A DNA stretch of 64,000 nt from Halobacillus amylolyticus (GCF_022921115.1 NZ_CP095075.1:744001-808000); one strand, 5' to 3'; shown: positions 48,650-59,123, counted from the first letter of the stretch. A program made the numbers and translations. The notes: a model not told the origin generated them from the letters alone.

Positions 48650-49099
48650 TCACCTGTTCTTATAAGTTAAATACTGTCTGGTTGATAGCTCGTCCATCTG
48701 CTTATTCTCTTCTTCTTTAAGCCATTGCCTATGTCTTTCAAGCTTGTTGTCGATAAGTTTCTCAAATTTCTTCACTTCCATATGGGCAGAGGATAACCTT
48801 GCTTGTGCGCTCTCCATCTGAGCCCTTGCCTGCTGAACTTCTGGCTGCAGCCGAATAATTTCGTTCTCTAGCTGATCCACATACCTGCGATGGTGCATAA
48901 AGGATTGAGCTTTCACCTTCGAATGAGTGAGACCTTCGTGAAAGTTTTGTTCAGCTGCTTCTTTTTTTTTCAACATTTCATAGAGGTTTGTTGCCACAGA
49001 TTCAAAAGCATCCACCTGTTCCTGATAATGTTTTTGTTTTTCCTTTTTTTCTCGTTCATGTAAGTCTTTTATTTTATGAAACGCTTGAAGGCTTGTCAT
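48650..49099 (-). CDS. fliJ: Flagellar export protein FliJ
   Basis: Coiled-coil central stalk of the FliHIJ ATPase complex. 149 residues, almost entirely helical and charged, with the family-type start LQAFHKIKDLHEREKKEKQ. It lies between fliI and ylxF. Confidence 0.92.
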   Translation of the reverse strand: MTSLQAFHKIKDLHEREKKEKQKHYQEQVDAFESVATNLYEMLKKKEAAEQNFHEGLTHSKVKAQSFMHHRRYVDQLENEIIRLQPEVQQARAQMESAQARLSSAHMEVKKFEKLIDNKLERHRQWLKEEENKQMDELSTRQYLTYKNR

Positions 49100-49111
49100 T
49101 GATCCTCACTC

Positions 49112-50419
49112 CTATGTAAAAAGCTTTTCAAGTGAATCGATGGAGTGCTCGAAACTTGATTCCTCATGTACCCCTTGCTTTAAAAAGCGAATAATGGATG
49201 AATGATGAAGAATCGCTTCATCGACCTCCCGGCTGCTGCCTTTTTTATAAGCGCCGATTTGAATCAACTCACTGTTGTCCTCATAAGTAGCCAGTAGTGA
49301 ACGCATCCGCTCAGCGGTTTGTCTGTGTGCTGGTGTCGTCACCTGGTTCATTACTCGGCTAATAGACCTTAGGATATTTATAGCAGGGAACTGTCCTTGT
49401 TCCGCCAACTTCCGGTCCAATACGAAGTGCCCATCCAAGATCCCGCGAACAGTGTCAGATATCGGTTCATTTAAATCATCACCGTCTACAAGAACTGTGT
49501 AAAAAGCAGTAATTGTGCCTGAACTGCTTGTCCCCGTTCGTTCTAACAGCTTCGGCAGCATAGCAAAAACTGATGGTGTGTAGCCTTTGGTTGTGGGCGG
49601 TTCCCCAGTAGCCAGACCAATCTCCCTCTGAGCCATAGCAAAACGGGTAACGGAATCCATCATTAAATTGACGTTATAACCAAGATCCCGAAAATACTCA
49701 CTGATTGCTGTAGCCGTATAAGCACCCTTCACACGCATCAGAGCAGGCTGGTCTGATGTGGCTACAATGACAACCGATCGTTTCACCCCTTCTTCCCCGA
49801 GGTCATTTTCAATAAATTCACGTACTTCCCGTCCCCGCTCACCTATTAACGCAATCACATTGACATCTGCTGCACTATTTCTTGCGATCATTCCAAGGAG
49901 TGTACTTTTTCCTACACCACTTCCTGCAAAAATACCAACTCTTTGTCCTTTACCTACTGTTAAGAGCGAATCGATAGCTCTGACACCAACTTGGATTGGC
50001 TCTTTAATGGTAGGCCTTGATAACGGATTAGGGGGATGCTGCTCAGTTGGATATGTCTTCAACCCTTTTGGCAGTGCAGTCTCATCCAACGCTTGTCCCA
50101 TTGCATCAATGGCTCTACCAATCAGCCCTAAGCCCGCTTTAATTTGCAATGGCTCCCCCGTTGCTTCAACTAAACTTCCCGGTCCAATTTCACGTATTTC
50201 ACGAAAGGGCATGAGTAGCACATTCTCATTGTTAAACCCGACGACTTCTGCAGCTATCTTTTTTTGTGTATAGGAAGAAGTATGAATATAACAAAGGTCA
50301 CCGATTGATGCCTCAGGACCTTTCGATTCAATCATTAAACCGATGACACGATGAACCTTACCATAACGCTTGTATGTATCCATTCGGTTAATTGCATCCA
50401 GATAAACTTGTTTATTCAT
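49112..50419 (-). CDS. fliI: Flagellum-specific ATPase FliI
   Basis: F1-beta-like ATPase energising flagellar export. 435 residues from ATG 50419, with Walker A GSGVGKST (166-173), Walker B LMMDSVTRFAMAQREIGLA and GEPPTTKGYTPSVFAMLP. The longer frame to 50503 lies inside fliH and is rejected; GAGGAGAAGA supports 50419 or the adjacent ATG three bases upstream. It overlaps the fliH stop by 8 bp. Confidence 0.97.
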   Translation of the reverse strand: MNKQVYLDAINRMDTYKRYGKVHRVIGLMIESKGPEASIGDLCYIHTSSYTQKKIAAEVVGFNNENVLLMPFREIREIGPGSLVEATGEPLQIKAGLGLIGRAIDAMGQALDETALPKGLKTYPTEQHPPNPLSRPTIKEPIQVGVRAIDSLLTVGKGQRVGIFAGSGVGKSTLLGMIARNSAADVNVIALIGERGREVREFIENDLGEEGVKRSVVIVATSDQPALMRVKGAYTATAISEYFRDLGYNVNLMMDSVTRFAMAQREIGLATGEPPTTKGYTPSVFAMLPKLLERTGTSSSGTITAFYTVLVDGDDLNEPISDTVRGILDGHFVLDRKLAEQGQFPAINILRSISRVMNQVTTPAHRQTAERMRSLLATYEDNSELIQIGAYKKGSSREVDEAILHHSSIIRFLKQGVHEESSFEHSIDSLEKLFT

Positions 50420-51173
50420 CATTCTTCTCCTCTTGCACAAGTTGATAAAGTTTTTCGCGGAGCTGCGTAAGTTGATGGTCAACTCCGGCTTCCACTCGTC
50501 CAAACGGTGATTCTATCACACATCCATAACGGGTAAGTGAATCGCTTATGTAGATCGTCAGTGTTGCTTTAAAACCAGTAATCGATGTTAATTCATTCTT
50601 TTGTGTATGTATGAGTTCATAGTCGTCCGGATGTACGTATACAGTAATCTCCGGGTGATCCTGCACTTCCTCAATTGCCTTTTTTACTACAGGCAAAAAT
50701 GTTTCAGGTTGAGTCGCCAATTGTTGATTGATGATCTTTTCAGCACTGCTGACAGCTAGTTCGAGTATCATCTCTTCACTAGATGAAACAGTGTTGACGT
50801 AATCCTTGTTGGCAAGGGAAAGGATATAGTTTATATGTTGAAGCTGTTCTGAAAACTCTTGATAACCTTTCTCCCTGCCAACGCGGGCCCCTGATTCAAA
50901 ACCTTCATTATAGGCTTGCGTGATCAGGTTCTCCCTTTCTTCTTCCCAGGATTTCCGCATAGTTGCCACATGCTGTTCAGCCTCTTCCAGTTTTCTTGCT
51001 GCCTCTTCATGTGCTTGCCGACGTTCTTGTTTAGCAGCCTCAAATAACTCCTGAGCTTTTTCTTTATGCTTTTCTTCTAAGATCTGCTTTTCTGTTTCAG
51101 ACTTGCTAATATACACAGGCTTTAGTCCAATGACCCGCTTCTCTGTCGAATTCTTATTAGACAATAATGTCAT
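50412..51173 (-). CDS. fliH: Flagellar assembly protein FliH
   Basis: Regulator and peripheral stalk of the FliI ATPase. About 253 residues: a long Glu/Lys/Arg-rich coiled coil (about 25-85), then the conserved C-terminal part (VSSAEKIINQQL, VYVHPDDYELI, GRVEAGVDHQLTQLREKLYQL). The start is uncertain: ATG 51173 directly abuts GGGGGAG; TTG 51164 has better spacing; 51203 lies deeper in fliG. Confidence 0.9.
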   Translation of the reverse strand: MTLLSNKNSTEKRVIGLKPVYISKSETEKQILEEKHKEKAQELFEAAKQERRQAHEEAARKLEEAEQHVATMRKSWEEERENLITQAYNEGFESGARVGREKGYQEFSEQLQHINYILSLANKDYVNTVSSSEEMILELAVSSAEKIINQQLATQPETFLPVVKKAIEEVQDHPEITVYVHPDDYELIHTQKNELTSITGFKATLTIYISDSLTRYGCVIESPFGRVEAGVDHQLTQLREKLYQLVQEEKNDE

Positions 51174-52170
51174 CTCCCCCGCCGCGAGCGACGACGATTT
51201 CACCTACTTCTTCTAAGCGCCTGATCGTTGCAACGACACGTGTTTGAGCTTCCTCCACATCACGCAGACGAACAGGGCCCATAATCTCCATCTCTTCCTT
51301 AAAGGTCTCAGCCATTCGTTCAGACATATTATTAAAGACAAGCTCTTTCACTTCATCACTCGATACCTTCAATGACAGACGGAGATCGTCATTATCGACT
51401 TCGCGGATCACACGTTGGATGGCACGATTATCAAGCGAAACAATATCTTCAAAGACAAACATCCGTTTCTTAATTTCCTCAGCAAGCTCAGGATCCTGAA
51501 TTTCTAATGCATCAAGGATCGTACGCTCAGTGCTTCTATCCACACCGTTGAGCACCTCGACTACCGCCTGGACCCCGCCTGTTTCCGTATAATCCTGCGT
51601 AACCGTAGCAGATAATTTCTTCTCTAAAATGGTTTCAATTTGGCTGATGATTTCCGGAGAGGTCGAATCCATTGTAGCGATCCTCCTCGCAACATCTGCC
51701 TGTAATTCCTGTGGCAGTTCAGAAAGAATTTGCCCCGATTGAGCTGCGTCCAAATAAGATAAAACGAGTGCGATCGTTTGCGGATGTTCGTTTTGGATAA
51801 AATTTAATATTTGGCTGGGGTCAGCTCGCCTTGCAAAATCGAATGGTTTCACCTGCAAAGAAGAGGTTAATCGATCAATAATGTTCGAGGCTTCCTGTTC
51901 CCCTACTGCTTTCTCAAGGACTGTTTTCGCATAGCCAATCCCACCTTGTGAAATATAATCTTGCGCCATGGCAATTTGGTGGAACTGTTCCAGAATTTCT
52001 TCTTTTTGCTTTGAATCGACTTTTTGGACTGAAGAAATTTCTAATGTCAATCTTTCCATTTCTTCCTCTGTAAAATGTTTGTACACTTGAGCAGCCACAT
52101 CCGGCCCAAGAGAGATTAACAAAACAGCAGCCTTTTGCTTTCCCGTCAATCCTGACTTCTGATAGGCCAT
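51157..52170 (-). CDS. fliG: Flagellar motor switch protein FliG
   Basis: Switch protein that meets the stator. 337 residues with an N-terminal FliF-binding domain (KAAVLLISLGPDVAAQVYKH), the EHPQ motif (NEHPQTIALVLSYL, about 122-135) and the C-terminal torque helix (FEDIVSLDNRAIQRVIREVD, about 242-261) with its charged residues. AAGGAGGTCC precedes the ATG. Confidence 0.97.
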   Translation of the reverse strand: MAYQKSGLTGKQKAAVLLISLGPDVAAQVYKHFTEEEMERLTLEISSVQKVDSKQKEEILEQFHQIAMAQDYISQGGIGYAKTVLEKAVGEQEASNIIDRLTSSLQVKPFDFARRADPSQILNFIQNEHPQTIALVLSYLDAAQSGQILSELPQELQADVARRIATMDSTSPEIISQIETILEKKLSATVTQDYTETGGVQAVVEVLNGVDRSTERTILDALEIQDPELAEEIKKRMFVFEDIVSLDNRAIQRVIREVDNDDLRLSLKVSSDEVKELVFNNMSERMAETFKEEMEIMGPVRLRDVEEAQTRVVATIRRLEEVGEIVVARGGGDDIIV

Positions 52171-52182
52171 ATAAGGACCTCC

Positions 52183-53780
52183 TTAATCTTCCGCAATCCA
52201 CGAACGTAATAATTTAGCAAAGTCTTCCGGTTTTTCTTTAGCCATCCGCTCCAGTTGCTTACGTCTTACCGATGACTCTGTTTCTTTTTCCTCTATGTCC
52301 GGCACAGTGATCGGCTGTTGCACAGGAATTTCTTCAAATACTTCTTCCTCTTCTTCCTCATACTGATTTCTTCTCCTAAACAATAACCATAGCAGTGCAG
52401 CAATAATGAGGAGCAGTACACCTCCTGTAACATACATCCAAACAGGTATTCCTGTTGTTTCCTCTGGGAAGTTTGGCTCTCCGCTGAATTCCTGGAACAC
52501 AATCGAAACTTTTTCCTCAGGATTCACTTCTCCATAGCCTTCATTTATGGAAGTTGTGATCATCGAGTTCAAGATCGACTGCACACTATCTTCCACCGTT
52601 TGCTGCTCTTGTTGGGTGAGCTGTTGCACTTCCCCCTCAGGATTGGTTCCTTTTGTATTATCAATCGCTACTTGTATCCCCAAGTCACGTACTTTGTAAG
52701 GACTTTCCTCGATATTGCGCCGGATTCTGTTAAACTCATTATTGATCGTTTCTTTCGTCATTTCATAGTCGCCAGCATCACCCTCACCTTCAGCTAGATA
52801 ATTGGCAACATCCTCTTCCCCAGCCCCCGGTATACCACCTTCAGGAGCTCCCCCGTGTACGTTTCCTCTATACGTTCCACACTGACAGGCAGCCCTTCCA
52901 TGTTTTCAGGATCAACTGGTTCTACTAACTCTTCCACACGGTTTTCTTTTGTAAAATCAATATCTGCTGTGACTGTTGCTACAACCTTGTCTTGTCCAAT
53001 CATCATTCCAAGCATTTTTTGGACACGTTGCTGAATATCCCGTTCGATATCTTGCTTAATATTTTGTTGATATGTATAAGCATCAGCACCATTAGCAACA
53101 TTTGACTGATTTGTGTCAAAATAGTTAAAGTTTTGATCCATGATGACGATATTATCTTTAGAGAGATTTGGTACCGATTTTGAAGCTAAATTGTAGAGTG
53201 CTTCCACTTGATTTGGCTGAATGTCATAGCCGTGTTGAATATTTAATACGACGGAAGCAGAAGCCTCCTGGTTTGTTTCGGACATAAACACCTGTTCTTC
53301 AGGGATATTAATCATTACTTTTGCATCTTCGATTCCAGTGATCCCTGTCATTAGGTTAGCTAATTCTGTCTGCATAGCATCAAGTTTGATTACGTCAAAT
53401 TCATTATCCGTCATTCCCCATGAAACGTTGCCGCTAAAAAAGCTATAGTCAATACTACCGCTGTTTGGCAAACCCGCAGCTGCCAGATCGACTAGTAGTG
53501 ATTCAGCTTGCACTTCAGGAACGGAAATTGTTGTTCCCCCTTGATCAAGCTCGTAAGGAACACCGCGTGTATCAAGTTCAGCTTTCACTTGACCCACTTC
53601 TTGTAATGATAAATCTCTATACAGCGGCACCATATTTGTACGAGTTGCAAAAAAACTAGCGATACTTAATAACAAAATGATCCCTGCTACAGATCCAATG
53701 AGTAGTCCTTTTTGTTTTGAACTTCGCTCACTCCAAAATGCTGTCATTCGATTCTTAAAAAATATTAATTTTTCTTTCAT
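52183..53780 (-). pseudogene. fliF: Flagellar MS-ring protein FliF, frameshifted as read
   Basis: MS-ring subunit with two membrane segments, near residues 27-47 and in the C-terminal part (VWMYVTGGVLLLIIAALLWLLF). The frame breaks after VERIEETYTG at a run of five G (plus strand C at 52850-52854). One added G gives TGGAPEGGIPGAGEEDVANY and joins the downstream frame MTKETINNEFNRI. The repaired product is 532 residues, against 536 in B. subtilis. ATG 53780 follows GGGGGCAATT. FliF is indispensable for a flagellum, and every neighbour is intact, so an undercounted G-run is at least as likely as a real mutation. Confidence 0.9.
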
Positions 53781-53845
53781 AATTGCCCCCATAAAACGCA
53801 CAAGTTAAGAGAATATGTATGGTAATAAGATAAATAGGATGATCT

Positions 53846-54154
53846 TTAAACTTGCATACGCATAATTTCTTTGTAGGCATCAATCACTTTGTTCCGTACT
53901 TCTATCGTTGTTTGCATCGTGATGCTAGCCTTTTGGGACGTGATCATTACATCATGAAGATCATCTACTTCCCCTCGAGCAAGCGCCTTCGTCTTTACAT
54001 CGGAGGCAACTGCAGCATCGTTTACTTGATTAATAGCTTCCTTCAGACTATTTGCGAAGAACGAGTGTGCTTCACTAGGTGTGACTGTTGTTGTTTTTTG
54101 AGGCTGTACTGGTTTAACTAAAGATTCATTTGTTATTTGTGACCAATCGACCAT
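53846..54154 (-). CDS. fliE: Flagellar hook-basal body protein FliE
   Basis: Joins the MS-ring to the rod. 102 residues; the C-terminal half has the family pattern SFFANSLKEAINQVND (28-43), DVMITSQKASITMQTTIEVR (69-88) and VIDAYKEIMRMQV. Position between flgC and fliF is standard. Confidence 0.95.
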   Translation of the reverse strand: MVDWSQITNESLVKPVQPQKTTTVTPSEAHSFFANSLKEAINQVNDAAVASDVKTKALARGEVDDLHDVMITSQKASITMQTTIEVRNKVIDAYKEIMRMQV

Positions 54155-54168
54155 ATAAATTCCTCCCC

Positions 54169-54624
54169 TTACTTACCGATTTCTAAAGCTTTCATTAACA
54201 TTCCCTTTGTCGCATTGATGGATGTCACATTAGCCTCGTAGGAACGTGTTGCACTCATGATGTCAACCATCTCCTGAAGAGGATCAACATTTGGAAGCTG
54301 TACATACCCCGCTTCATTAGCATCTGGATGTGATGGGTTATACATTTGTTTAAACGGCTCCTCATCCTCAACAATCGCTGAGACCTCCACACCTTGTCCA
54401 GGTGTACTTGAGCGGTTTGCAGCCGACTGTAAAAAAGATTGAAATGATTTTTCCTGAGGTTCAAACACAACCATCTTTCTTCGATATGGCTCCCACTGGC
54501 CATTTTCATTTACGGTTGCCCTCGTAGTGTTTGCATTTGCTATATTTGAAGAAGCAATATCCATTCTTAATCGCTGGGCCGTTAACGCGCTCGCACTTGT
54601 ATTCATGCCATGAAATATACTCAC
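54169..54624 (-). CDS. flgC: Flagellar basal-body rod protein FlgC
   Basis: Proximal rod subunit. 151 residues with N-terminal FHGMNTSASALTAQRLRMD (4-22), SSNIANANTTR (26-36) and C-terminal LQEMVDIMSATRSYEANVTS (in parts). It follows flgB by 4 bp. Confidence 0.96.
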   Translation of the reverse strand: MSIFHGMNTSASALTAQRLRMDIASSNIANANTTRATVNENGQWEPYRRKMVVFEPQEKSFQSFLQSAANRSSTPGQGVEVSAIVEDEEPFKQMYNPSHPDANEAGYVQLPNVDPLQEMVDIMSATRSYEANVTSINATKGMLMKALEIGK

Positions 54625-54628
54625 TGGT

Positions 54629-55021
54629 TTACCTCCCTCCTTTTATAACACTTTCAAGACTTCTAAATTTCCCGCCGATGCGATCAACTAATGCTTGATA
54701 TTGAATTTGATTTTTGGCAAGTTGATTCATTTCCTTATCGATATCAACGTTGTTTCCGTTGTGATTATATGTAGTGCCTTGTTTGGTAATTGTTTTAAAT
54801 GGCATCGTTGTATTGTCTGAAAATGGGATATGACGGGGGTTTGTTCTCTTTGTCTCAAATCCGCTCAACTCCCCGTTTAATACATCTTTAAAGACGACAT
54901 CCTTTGCTTTATAACCAGGGGTATCGACATTAGCAATATTATTAGATATGGCTCTATTTTTAGCAGTTGCATAGTTTAAAGAGTTTTCAAGGGTGGTAAA
55001 CGTCTCACTGAATAATTTCAA
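54629..55021 (-). CDS. flgB: Flagellar basal-body rod protein FlgB
   Basis: Proximal rod subunit and first gene of the fla/che operon. 130 residues from TTG 55021 (MKLFSETFTTLENSL), which matches the B. subtilis N-terminus and has GGAGG nine bases upstream; the GTG frame from 55054 adds 11 unrelated residues. The rod motif NNIANVDTPGYKAKD lies at about 26-40. Confidence 0.95.
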   Translation of the reverse strand: MKLFSETFTTLENSLNYATAKNRAISNNIANVDTPGYKAKDVVFKDVLNGELSGFETKRTNPRHIPFSDNTTMPFKTITKQGTTYNHNGNNVDIDKEMNQLAKNQIQYQALVDRIGGKFRSLESVIKGGR

Positions 55022-55333
55022 ATCCTGTAACCTCCATTCGACACAATGTAACACAGTTATTTTAACTATTGTAGGACGAATTGTCCAGATTGGATAAACT
55101 TTCTTTACATAAACTTAACTTTTAGTACGTTTCGCTTAGGATAATTGAATGAGTTTAGTGGCAATCCTCACCACTTGTCGAAAAAACTACTATAATGAAC
55201 ATTATTACACATTTATGTCATAAAAAAAATAACTATTATACCTCCTTAAAAAAAGCGTACTAAAGAAGGATAATCTAATACTTTTATGTATACATTTTGT
55301 TATATTTTACAAATAGTATAGTTCTGTTAACCT
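55022..55333 (-). promoter_or_regulatory. Upstream region of the fla/che operon
   Basis: About 310 AT-rich bp between the codY terminator and flgB, with no gene. A perfect TATAAT (minus strand, in AAGGAGGTATAATAG, about 55236-55250) has only a weak -35 (TTAGTA, spacer 17). An AATGTTCATT palindrome lies at about 55194-55203. No sigma-D box (TAAA, 15, GCCGATAT) and no good CodY box were found. The operon promoter should lie here, but I cannot fix it. Confidence 0.4.
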
Positions 55334-55376
55334 AAAACACCCCCACTACCTTATATAAGTAGTGGAGGGTGTTTTA
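55334..55376 (-). terminator. Intrinsic terminator of codY
   Basis: ACACCCTCCACTAC pairs with GTAGTGGGGGTGT with one bulged base, around a 9-base loop, followed by TTTTAGG on the minus strand. It separates the xerC-hslVU-codY operon from the fla/che operon. Confidence 0.85.
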
Positions 55377-55384
55377 TTTTCCTT

Positions 55385-56164
55385 TTAATTTGAACGAAGT
55401 TTTTGAAGTTCTACTAAGAAGTTATTATTAAGAACCTTAATGTACGTACCTTTCATACCTAAAGAACGGGATTCAATAACTCCTGCACTCTCTAATTTGC
55501 GTAAAGCATTTACAATAACAGAACGGGTAATACCAACACGGTCGGCAATTTTACTTGCTACAAGCAATCCTTCATTTCCTTCTAATTCTTCAAAGATATG
55601 CTCAATCGCTTCTAACTCACTATAAGATAAGGAACTGATCGCCATCTGGACAACAGCCTTGCTGCGCGCTTCCTGTTCAATCTCCTCCGTTTTCTCATGA
55701 AGAATTTCCATTCCAACCACTGTTGCCCCATATTCAGCTAATAGCAGGTCATCCTCCTTAAAGCTTCCATTAAGGCGGCTTAGAATAAGTGTACCTAATC
55801 GCTGTCCGCCTCCAATAATAGGAACGATCGTTGTTAATCCTTCTTCAAACAGTTCTCTGTTTTCAACAGGAAAAGCTGTATATTCACTATTGATATCAAG
55901 ATCTGCCGTTGTTTCCTGAATGTTAAATAGATTTTGTGTGTACTCTTGAGGGAATTGACGTTCAGACAGCATAGCCTGCATACGTTCATTCTCAATTTCC
56001 TGTTTAATAGCAAATCCCAGCAGCTTTCCTCGACGGCTTAAAACAAAGGTATTTGCGCCGATAACGTCCCTCAGTGTTGCAGACATGTCATTAAAGTCCA
56101 CCGATTTCCCTGTTGTTTTTTGCAGCATTGCATTGATTCTTCTTGCGCGATTTAATAATTCCAT
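55385..56164 (-). CDS. codY: GTP- and isoleucine-sensing transcriptional repressor CodY
   Basis: Global regulator of nutrient adaptation. 259 residues, the family length: N-terminal GAF domain (about 1-155) sensing branched-chain amino acids, a long helix, and a C-terminal winged helix ([22 protein letters not shown], in parts, about 203-224). Last gene of its operon. Confidence 0.97.
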   Translation of the reverse strand: MELLNRARRINAMLQKTTGKSVDFNDMSATLRDVIGANTFVLSRRGKLLGFAIKQEIENERMQAMLSERQFPQEYTQNLFNIQETTADLDINSEYTAFPVENRELFEEGLTTIVPIIGGGQRLGTLILSRLNGSFKEDDLLLAEYGATVVGMEILHEKTEEIEQEARSKAVVQMAISSLSYSELEAIEHIFEELEGNEGLLVASKIADRVGITRSVIVNALRKLESAGVIESRSLGMKGTYIKVLNNNFLVELQKLRSN

Positions 56165-56189
56165 TATTGTTCCTCCTTGCGTATATTCA

Positions 56190-57590
56190 CTACAGTATAA
56201 ATCTGCTTAAATCTTTATTTTTAACAATTGTAGATAATTTGCTATCCACGTATTGAGGGGTAATATCTATCGTCTCTAAGGTTACATCCGAAGCTTCGAA
56301 CGACAAGTCTTCTAATAGTTTTTCAAGAATGGTGTGAAGACGCCTTGCTCCGATGTTATCTGTTTCCTGATTTACTTCATAGGCAATTTCAGCGATTCTA
56401 GTAATAGCATCGTCAGAAAATTCCACCTTTATACCTTCTGTTTCTAAAAGAGCTTTATATTGCTTAAGTAAAGCATTAGAAGGTTCAACTAAAATACTTC
56501 TAAAATCCTCTATTGTTAATTTATTTAATTCTACCCGAATCGGAAAACGGCCTTGCAGCTCGGGGATCAAATCAGAAGGTTTAGCCATATGAAAGGCGCC
56601 GGCAGCTACGAATAAAATGTGATCTGTAGAGACAGGACCATATTTTGTAACGATCGTTGAACCTTCTACAATCGGTAGAATATCGCGTTGCACACCTTCA
56701 CGTGATACATTAGCCTGGTTATCCCCTTTAGCAGCTACTTTATCAATCTCATCGATAAAAATAATGCCAGATTGCTCCACTTTCTCAACAGCTTGCTGCC
56801 CCACTTCATCCATATCGACAAGTTTCTGTGCCTCTTCTTGAGTCAACACTTTTCTCGCTTCACTTACCGGCAGCTTTCTCTTCTTTTTCTTCTTCGGCAT
56901 AAATTGACTAAAGGCATCCTGCATATTCATGCCCATTTGTTCCATGCCAGAGCCCTGCATCATATCAAACATAGAGGATTGGGATTCTTCAACTTCAATC
57001 GTAACCATGCGGTCCTCAAGCTCTCCCAAATCGAGCTGATGTTTGATTCGCTGCCGTTTGTTCTTGATTTCTGTTTCATCCTTATCTTCGGATGATTCCG
57101 ATTGCTGTTGATTCCCTTGTTGGAACAACATTTCCAGAGGGTTTTTAAAATTGCTGTTCGATTGTTTCTCTTTGGACGGTACGAGCAGTTTGATTAACCG
57201 CCTGTTTGCCTGCTCCTCTGCCGCACCTTTTACAGACTCAATCTTTTCCTCTTTTACCATGCGCACTGCCATTTCTACTAAGTCACGAACCATTGATTCT
57301 ACATCACGGCCAACATAACCTACTTCCGTGAACTTGGTTGCTTCCACTTTTACAAATGGCGCTCCGACCAGTTTCGCCAGACGACGCGCTACTTCTGTTT
57401 TACCAACACCCGTTGGGCCCATCATCAGAATGTTTTTCGGTACGACCTCATGTTTAAGGTCATCGGTTAATTTCATTCTTCTATAACGATTTCTAAGGGC
57501 AACGGCTACGGACTTCTTGGCATTAGTCTGGCCGATGATATAGTGGTCAAGCCGCTCGACAATTTCCTTAGGCGTTAAATTTAATGACAT
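56190..57590 (-). CDS. hslU: ATP-dependent protease ATPase subunit HslU (ClpY)
   Basis: AAA+ unfoldase that feeds HslV. 466 residues with Walker A GPTGVGKT (58-65), Walker [12 protein letters not shown] (about 268-278), a Lys/Glu/Gln-rich I domain and the C-terminal tail ending SRFIL, which fits into HslV pockets. AAGGAGG precedes the ATG. Confidence 0.97.
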   Translation of the reverse strand: MSLNLTPKEIVERLDHYIIGQTNAKKSVAVALRNRYRRMKLTDDLKHEVVPKNILMMGPTGVGKTEVARRLAKLVGAPFVKVEATKFTEVGYVGRDVESMVRDLVEMAVRMVKEEKIESVKGAAEEQANRRLIKLLVPSKEKQSNSNFKNPLEMLFQQGNQQQSESSEDKDETEIKNKRQRIKHQLDLGELEDRMVTIEVEESQSSMFDMMQGSGMEQMGMNMQDAFSQFMPKKKKKRKLPVSEARKVLTQEEAQKLVDMDEVGQQAVEKVEQSGIIFIDEIDKVAAKGDNQANVSREGVQRDILPIVEGSTIVTKYGPVSTDHILFVAAGAFHMAKPSDLIPELQGRFPIRVELNKLTIEDFRSILVEPSNALLKQYKALLETEGIKVEFSDDAITRIAEIAYEVNQETDNIGARRLHTILEKLLEDLSFEASDVTLETIDITPQYVDSKLSTIVKNKDLSRFIL

Positions 57591-57604
57591 TCCAGGCGAC
57601 CTCC

Positions 57605-58150
57605 TTATTCAAGAACCTCAAGTGTGATTTGGTCATTCGTGAAAACACATATTTCCCCAGCTATTTCTAAAGCAGCTTGAGCAATCTGATCAGCTGATTT
57701 TTCAGGTGAGTATCTCTTTAACGCTCGACCCGCACTTAACGCATAGTTGCCACCTGATCCAATTGCTAGTATTCCATCATCCGGTTCTATTACTTCCCCA
57801 GTTCCGGAAACGAGAAACATTTTATCTTTATTTAAGACGATTAACATGGCTTCAAGCTTTCGTAAAACTTGGTCGCTTCGCCATTCTTTTGCAAGTTCAA
57901 CAGAAGCCCTTGCCAAGTTTCCATCATACGTTTCAAGCTTTGCTTCAAACTTTTCAAACAAAGTAAATGCATCCGCCACAGACCCAGCGAATCCTGCTAG
58001 TACCTGTTCATTAAAAAGCTTTCGTACTTTTACTGCTTTATGCTTCATAACGACTTGGTTGCCTAACGTCACTTGACCATCACCGCTCATCGCACTTTTT
58101 CCATTGTGTTGAACAGCGAAGATCGTTGTTGCATGAAATTGTTGCTCCAC
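57605..58150 (-). CDS. hslV: ATP-dependent protease peptidase subunit HslV (ClpQ)
   Basis: Peptidase ring partner of HslU. 181 residues from GTG 58150 (GAGGTG six bases upstream), the same length as the B. subtilis protein; a GTG at 58159 is the alternative. The beta-type fold is clear: [36 protein letters not shown] and [16 protein letters not shown]. Unlike B. subtilis ClpQ, whose reported N-terminal nucleophile is Ser after Met removal, residue 2 is Glu (MEQQFHATT), so the nucleophile should be the Thr at position 8. Confidence 0.96.
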   Translation of the reverse strand: MEQQFHATTIFAVQHNGKSAMSGDGQVTLGNQVVMKHKAVKVRKLFNEQVLAGFAGSVADAFTLFEKFEAKLETYDGNLARASVELAKEWRSDQVLRKLEAMLIVLNKDKMFLVSGTGEVIEPDDGILAIGSGGNYALSAGRALKRYSPEKSADQIAQAALEIAGEICVFTNDQITLEVLE

Positions 58151-58163
58151 TAGAATCACCTCG

Positions 58164-59069
58164 TTACTTTTTGGCTCTTGGATGGCTGCCCATATATACC
58201 TGCCTGAGCCTATCTTTTGTTACGTGTGTATAGATTTGCGTTGAGGATAAATGCTCGTGTCCGAGTAATTCCTGAACTGACCGCAAATCTGCACCTTCAT
58301 TCAATAAATGTGTGGCAAACGAATGTCTTAACTTATGTGGATGAATATCAACCGTTAATGCAGCTTCCTTCACCATTTTGTTTAGAATCGTGCGAACACC
58401 TCTTGCCGTTAAAGGCCCTCCTTTAGCGTTTACAAAAAGCTTTTCAGTTGGCTGTGCCTGATTCTTAAGCAGCTTGGGTCTCGCCTCTTTTATATAATGC
58501 GTCAACGCTTCTTCGGCAAGCTTACCGAATGGCACATACCTTTCTTTACTGCCTTTTCCGTAAACGAGCATTGTAGTAAGTGAAAAGTCGATATGCTTCT
58601 CTTCAAGATGGACACATTCACTTACGCGTATACCTGTTCCATAAAGCACTTCGAGTATGGCCTGATTTCTTTGACCCAATGGTGTAGAAGAATCGCTTAC
58701 AGAAAACAACTGTGCAAGCTCTTCTTCATAAAAGAAATCGGGGATAGGGTGTTCACTCTTAGGTAATCTTACGTTTATAAACGGATTTTGTTTCACTATT
58801 TCTTCCCGCTCTAAAAATCGATAAAAACTTCGCAAGCAGGAAACCTTTCTGGCAATACTTCTTCGGGAAAGCTTTTCATGAAGCTTCGATAAATACACGC
58901 GAATAAACGGGTGATCAACGTCTTGCAGCTTTGTAAGGGCTTCTGATTCCATAAAAAGAAGAAACGCATCTATATCTTCTGCGTAATGACTTACTGTTAA
59001 GGGAGATGCATTTTTCTCTATTTGCAGATATTCTAAAAAGAGTTGTTTATAGCGAGTCTGATTTGTCAT
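58164..59069 (-). CDS. xerC: Tyrosine recombinase XerC (CodV)
   Basis: Site-specific recombinase that resolves chromosome dimers at dif with XerD. 301 residues with an N-terminal SAM-like domain (1-100) and the catalytic set R148 (GTGIRVSE), K172 (GKGSKERY), H245 and R248 (HPHKLRHS), H271 (LLGHEHL) and Y280 (TQIYTHV). First gene of the xerC-hslV-hslU-codY operon. Confidence 0.96.
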   Translation of the reverse strand: MTNQTRYKQLFLEYLQIEKNASPLTVSHYAEDIDAFLLFMESEALTKLQDVDHPFIRVYLSKLHEKLSRRSIARKVSCLRSFYRFLEREEIVKQNPFINVRLPKSEHPIPDFFYEEELAQLFSVSDSSTPLGQRNQAILEVLYGTGIRVSECVHLEEKHIDFSLTTMLVYGKGSKERYVPFGKLAEEALTHYIKEARPKLLKNQAQPTEKLFVNAKGGPLTARGVRTILNKMVKEAALTVDIHPHKLRHSFATHLLNEGADLRSVQELLGHEHLSSTQIYTHVTKDRLRQVYMGSHPRAKK

Positions 59070-59093
59070 AGTTCACCTCACAAAGGCGTTTAA

Positions 59094-59123
59094 ATTTTAT
59101 CACAATTGGCCGATGAATAACAA
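59094..59123 (-). promoter_or_regulatory. Putative proximal sigma-A promoter of xerC
   Basis: On the minus strand TTGTTA, 18 bases, TAAAAT, placing a start site about 18 bases before the xerC ATG, with GAGGTGA in between. Confidence 0.5.

Noticed and set aside
55022..55333. Sigma-D promoter or CodY operator upstream of flgB
   Set aside because: I searched for TAAA-15-GCCGATAT and for AATTTTCWGAAAATT and found no acceptable match on either strand.
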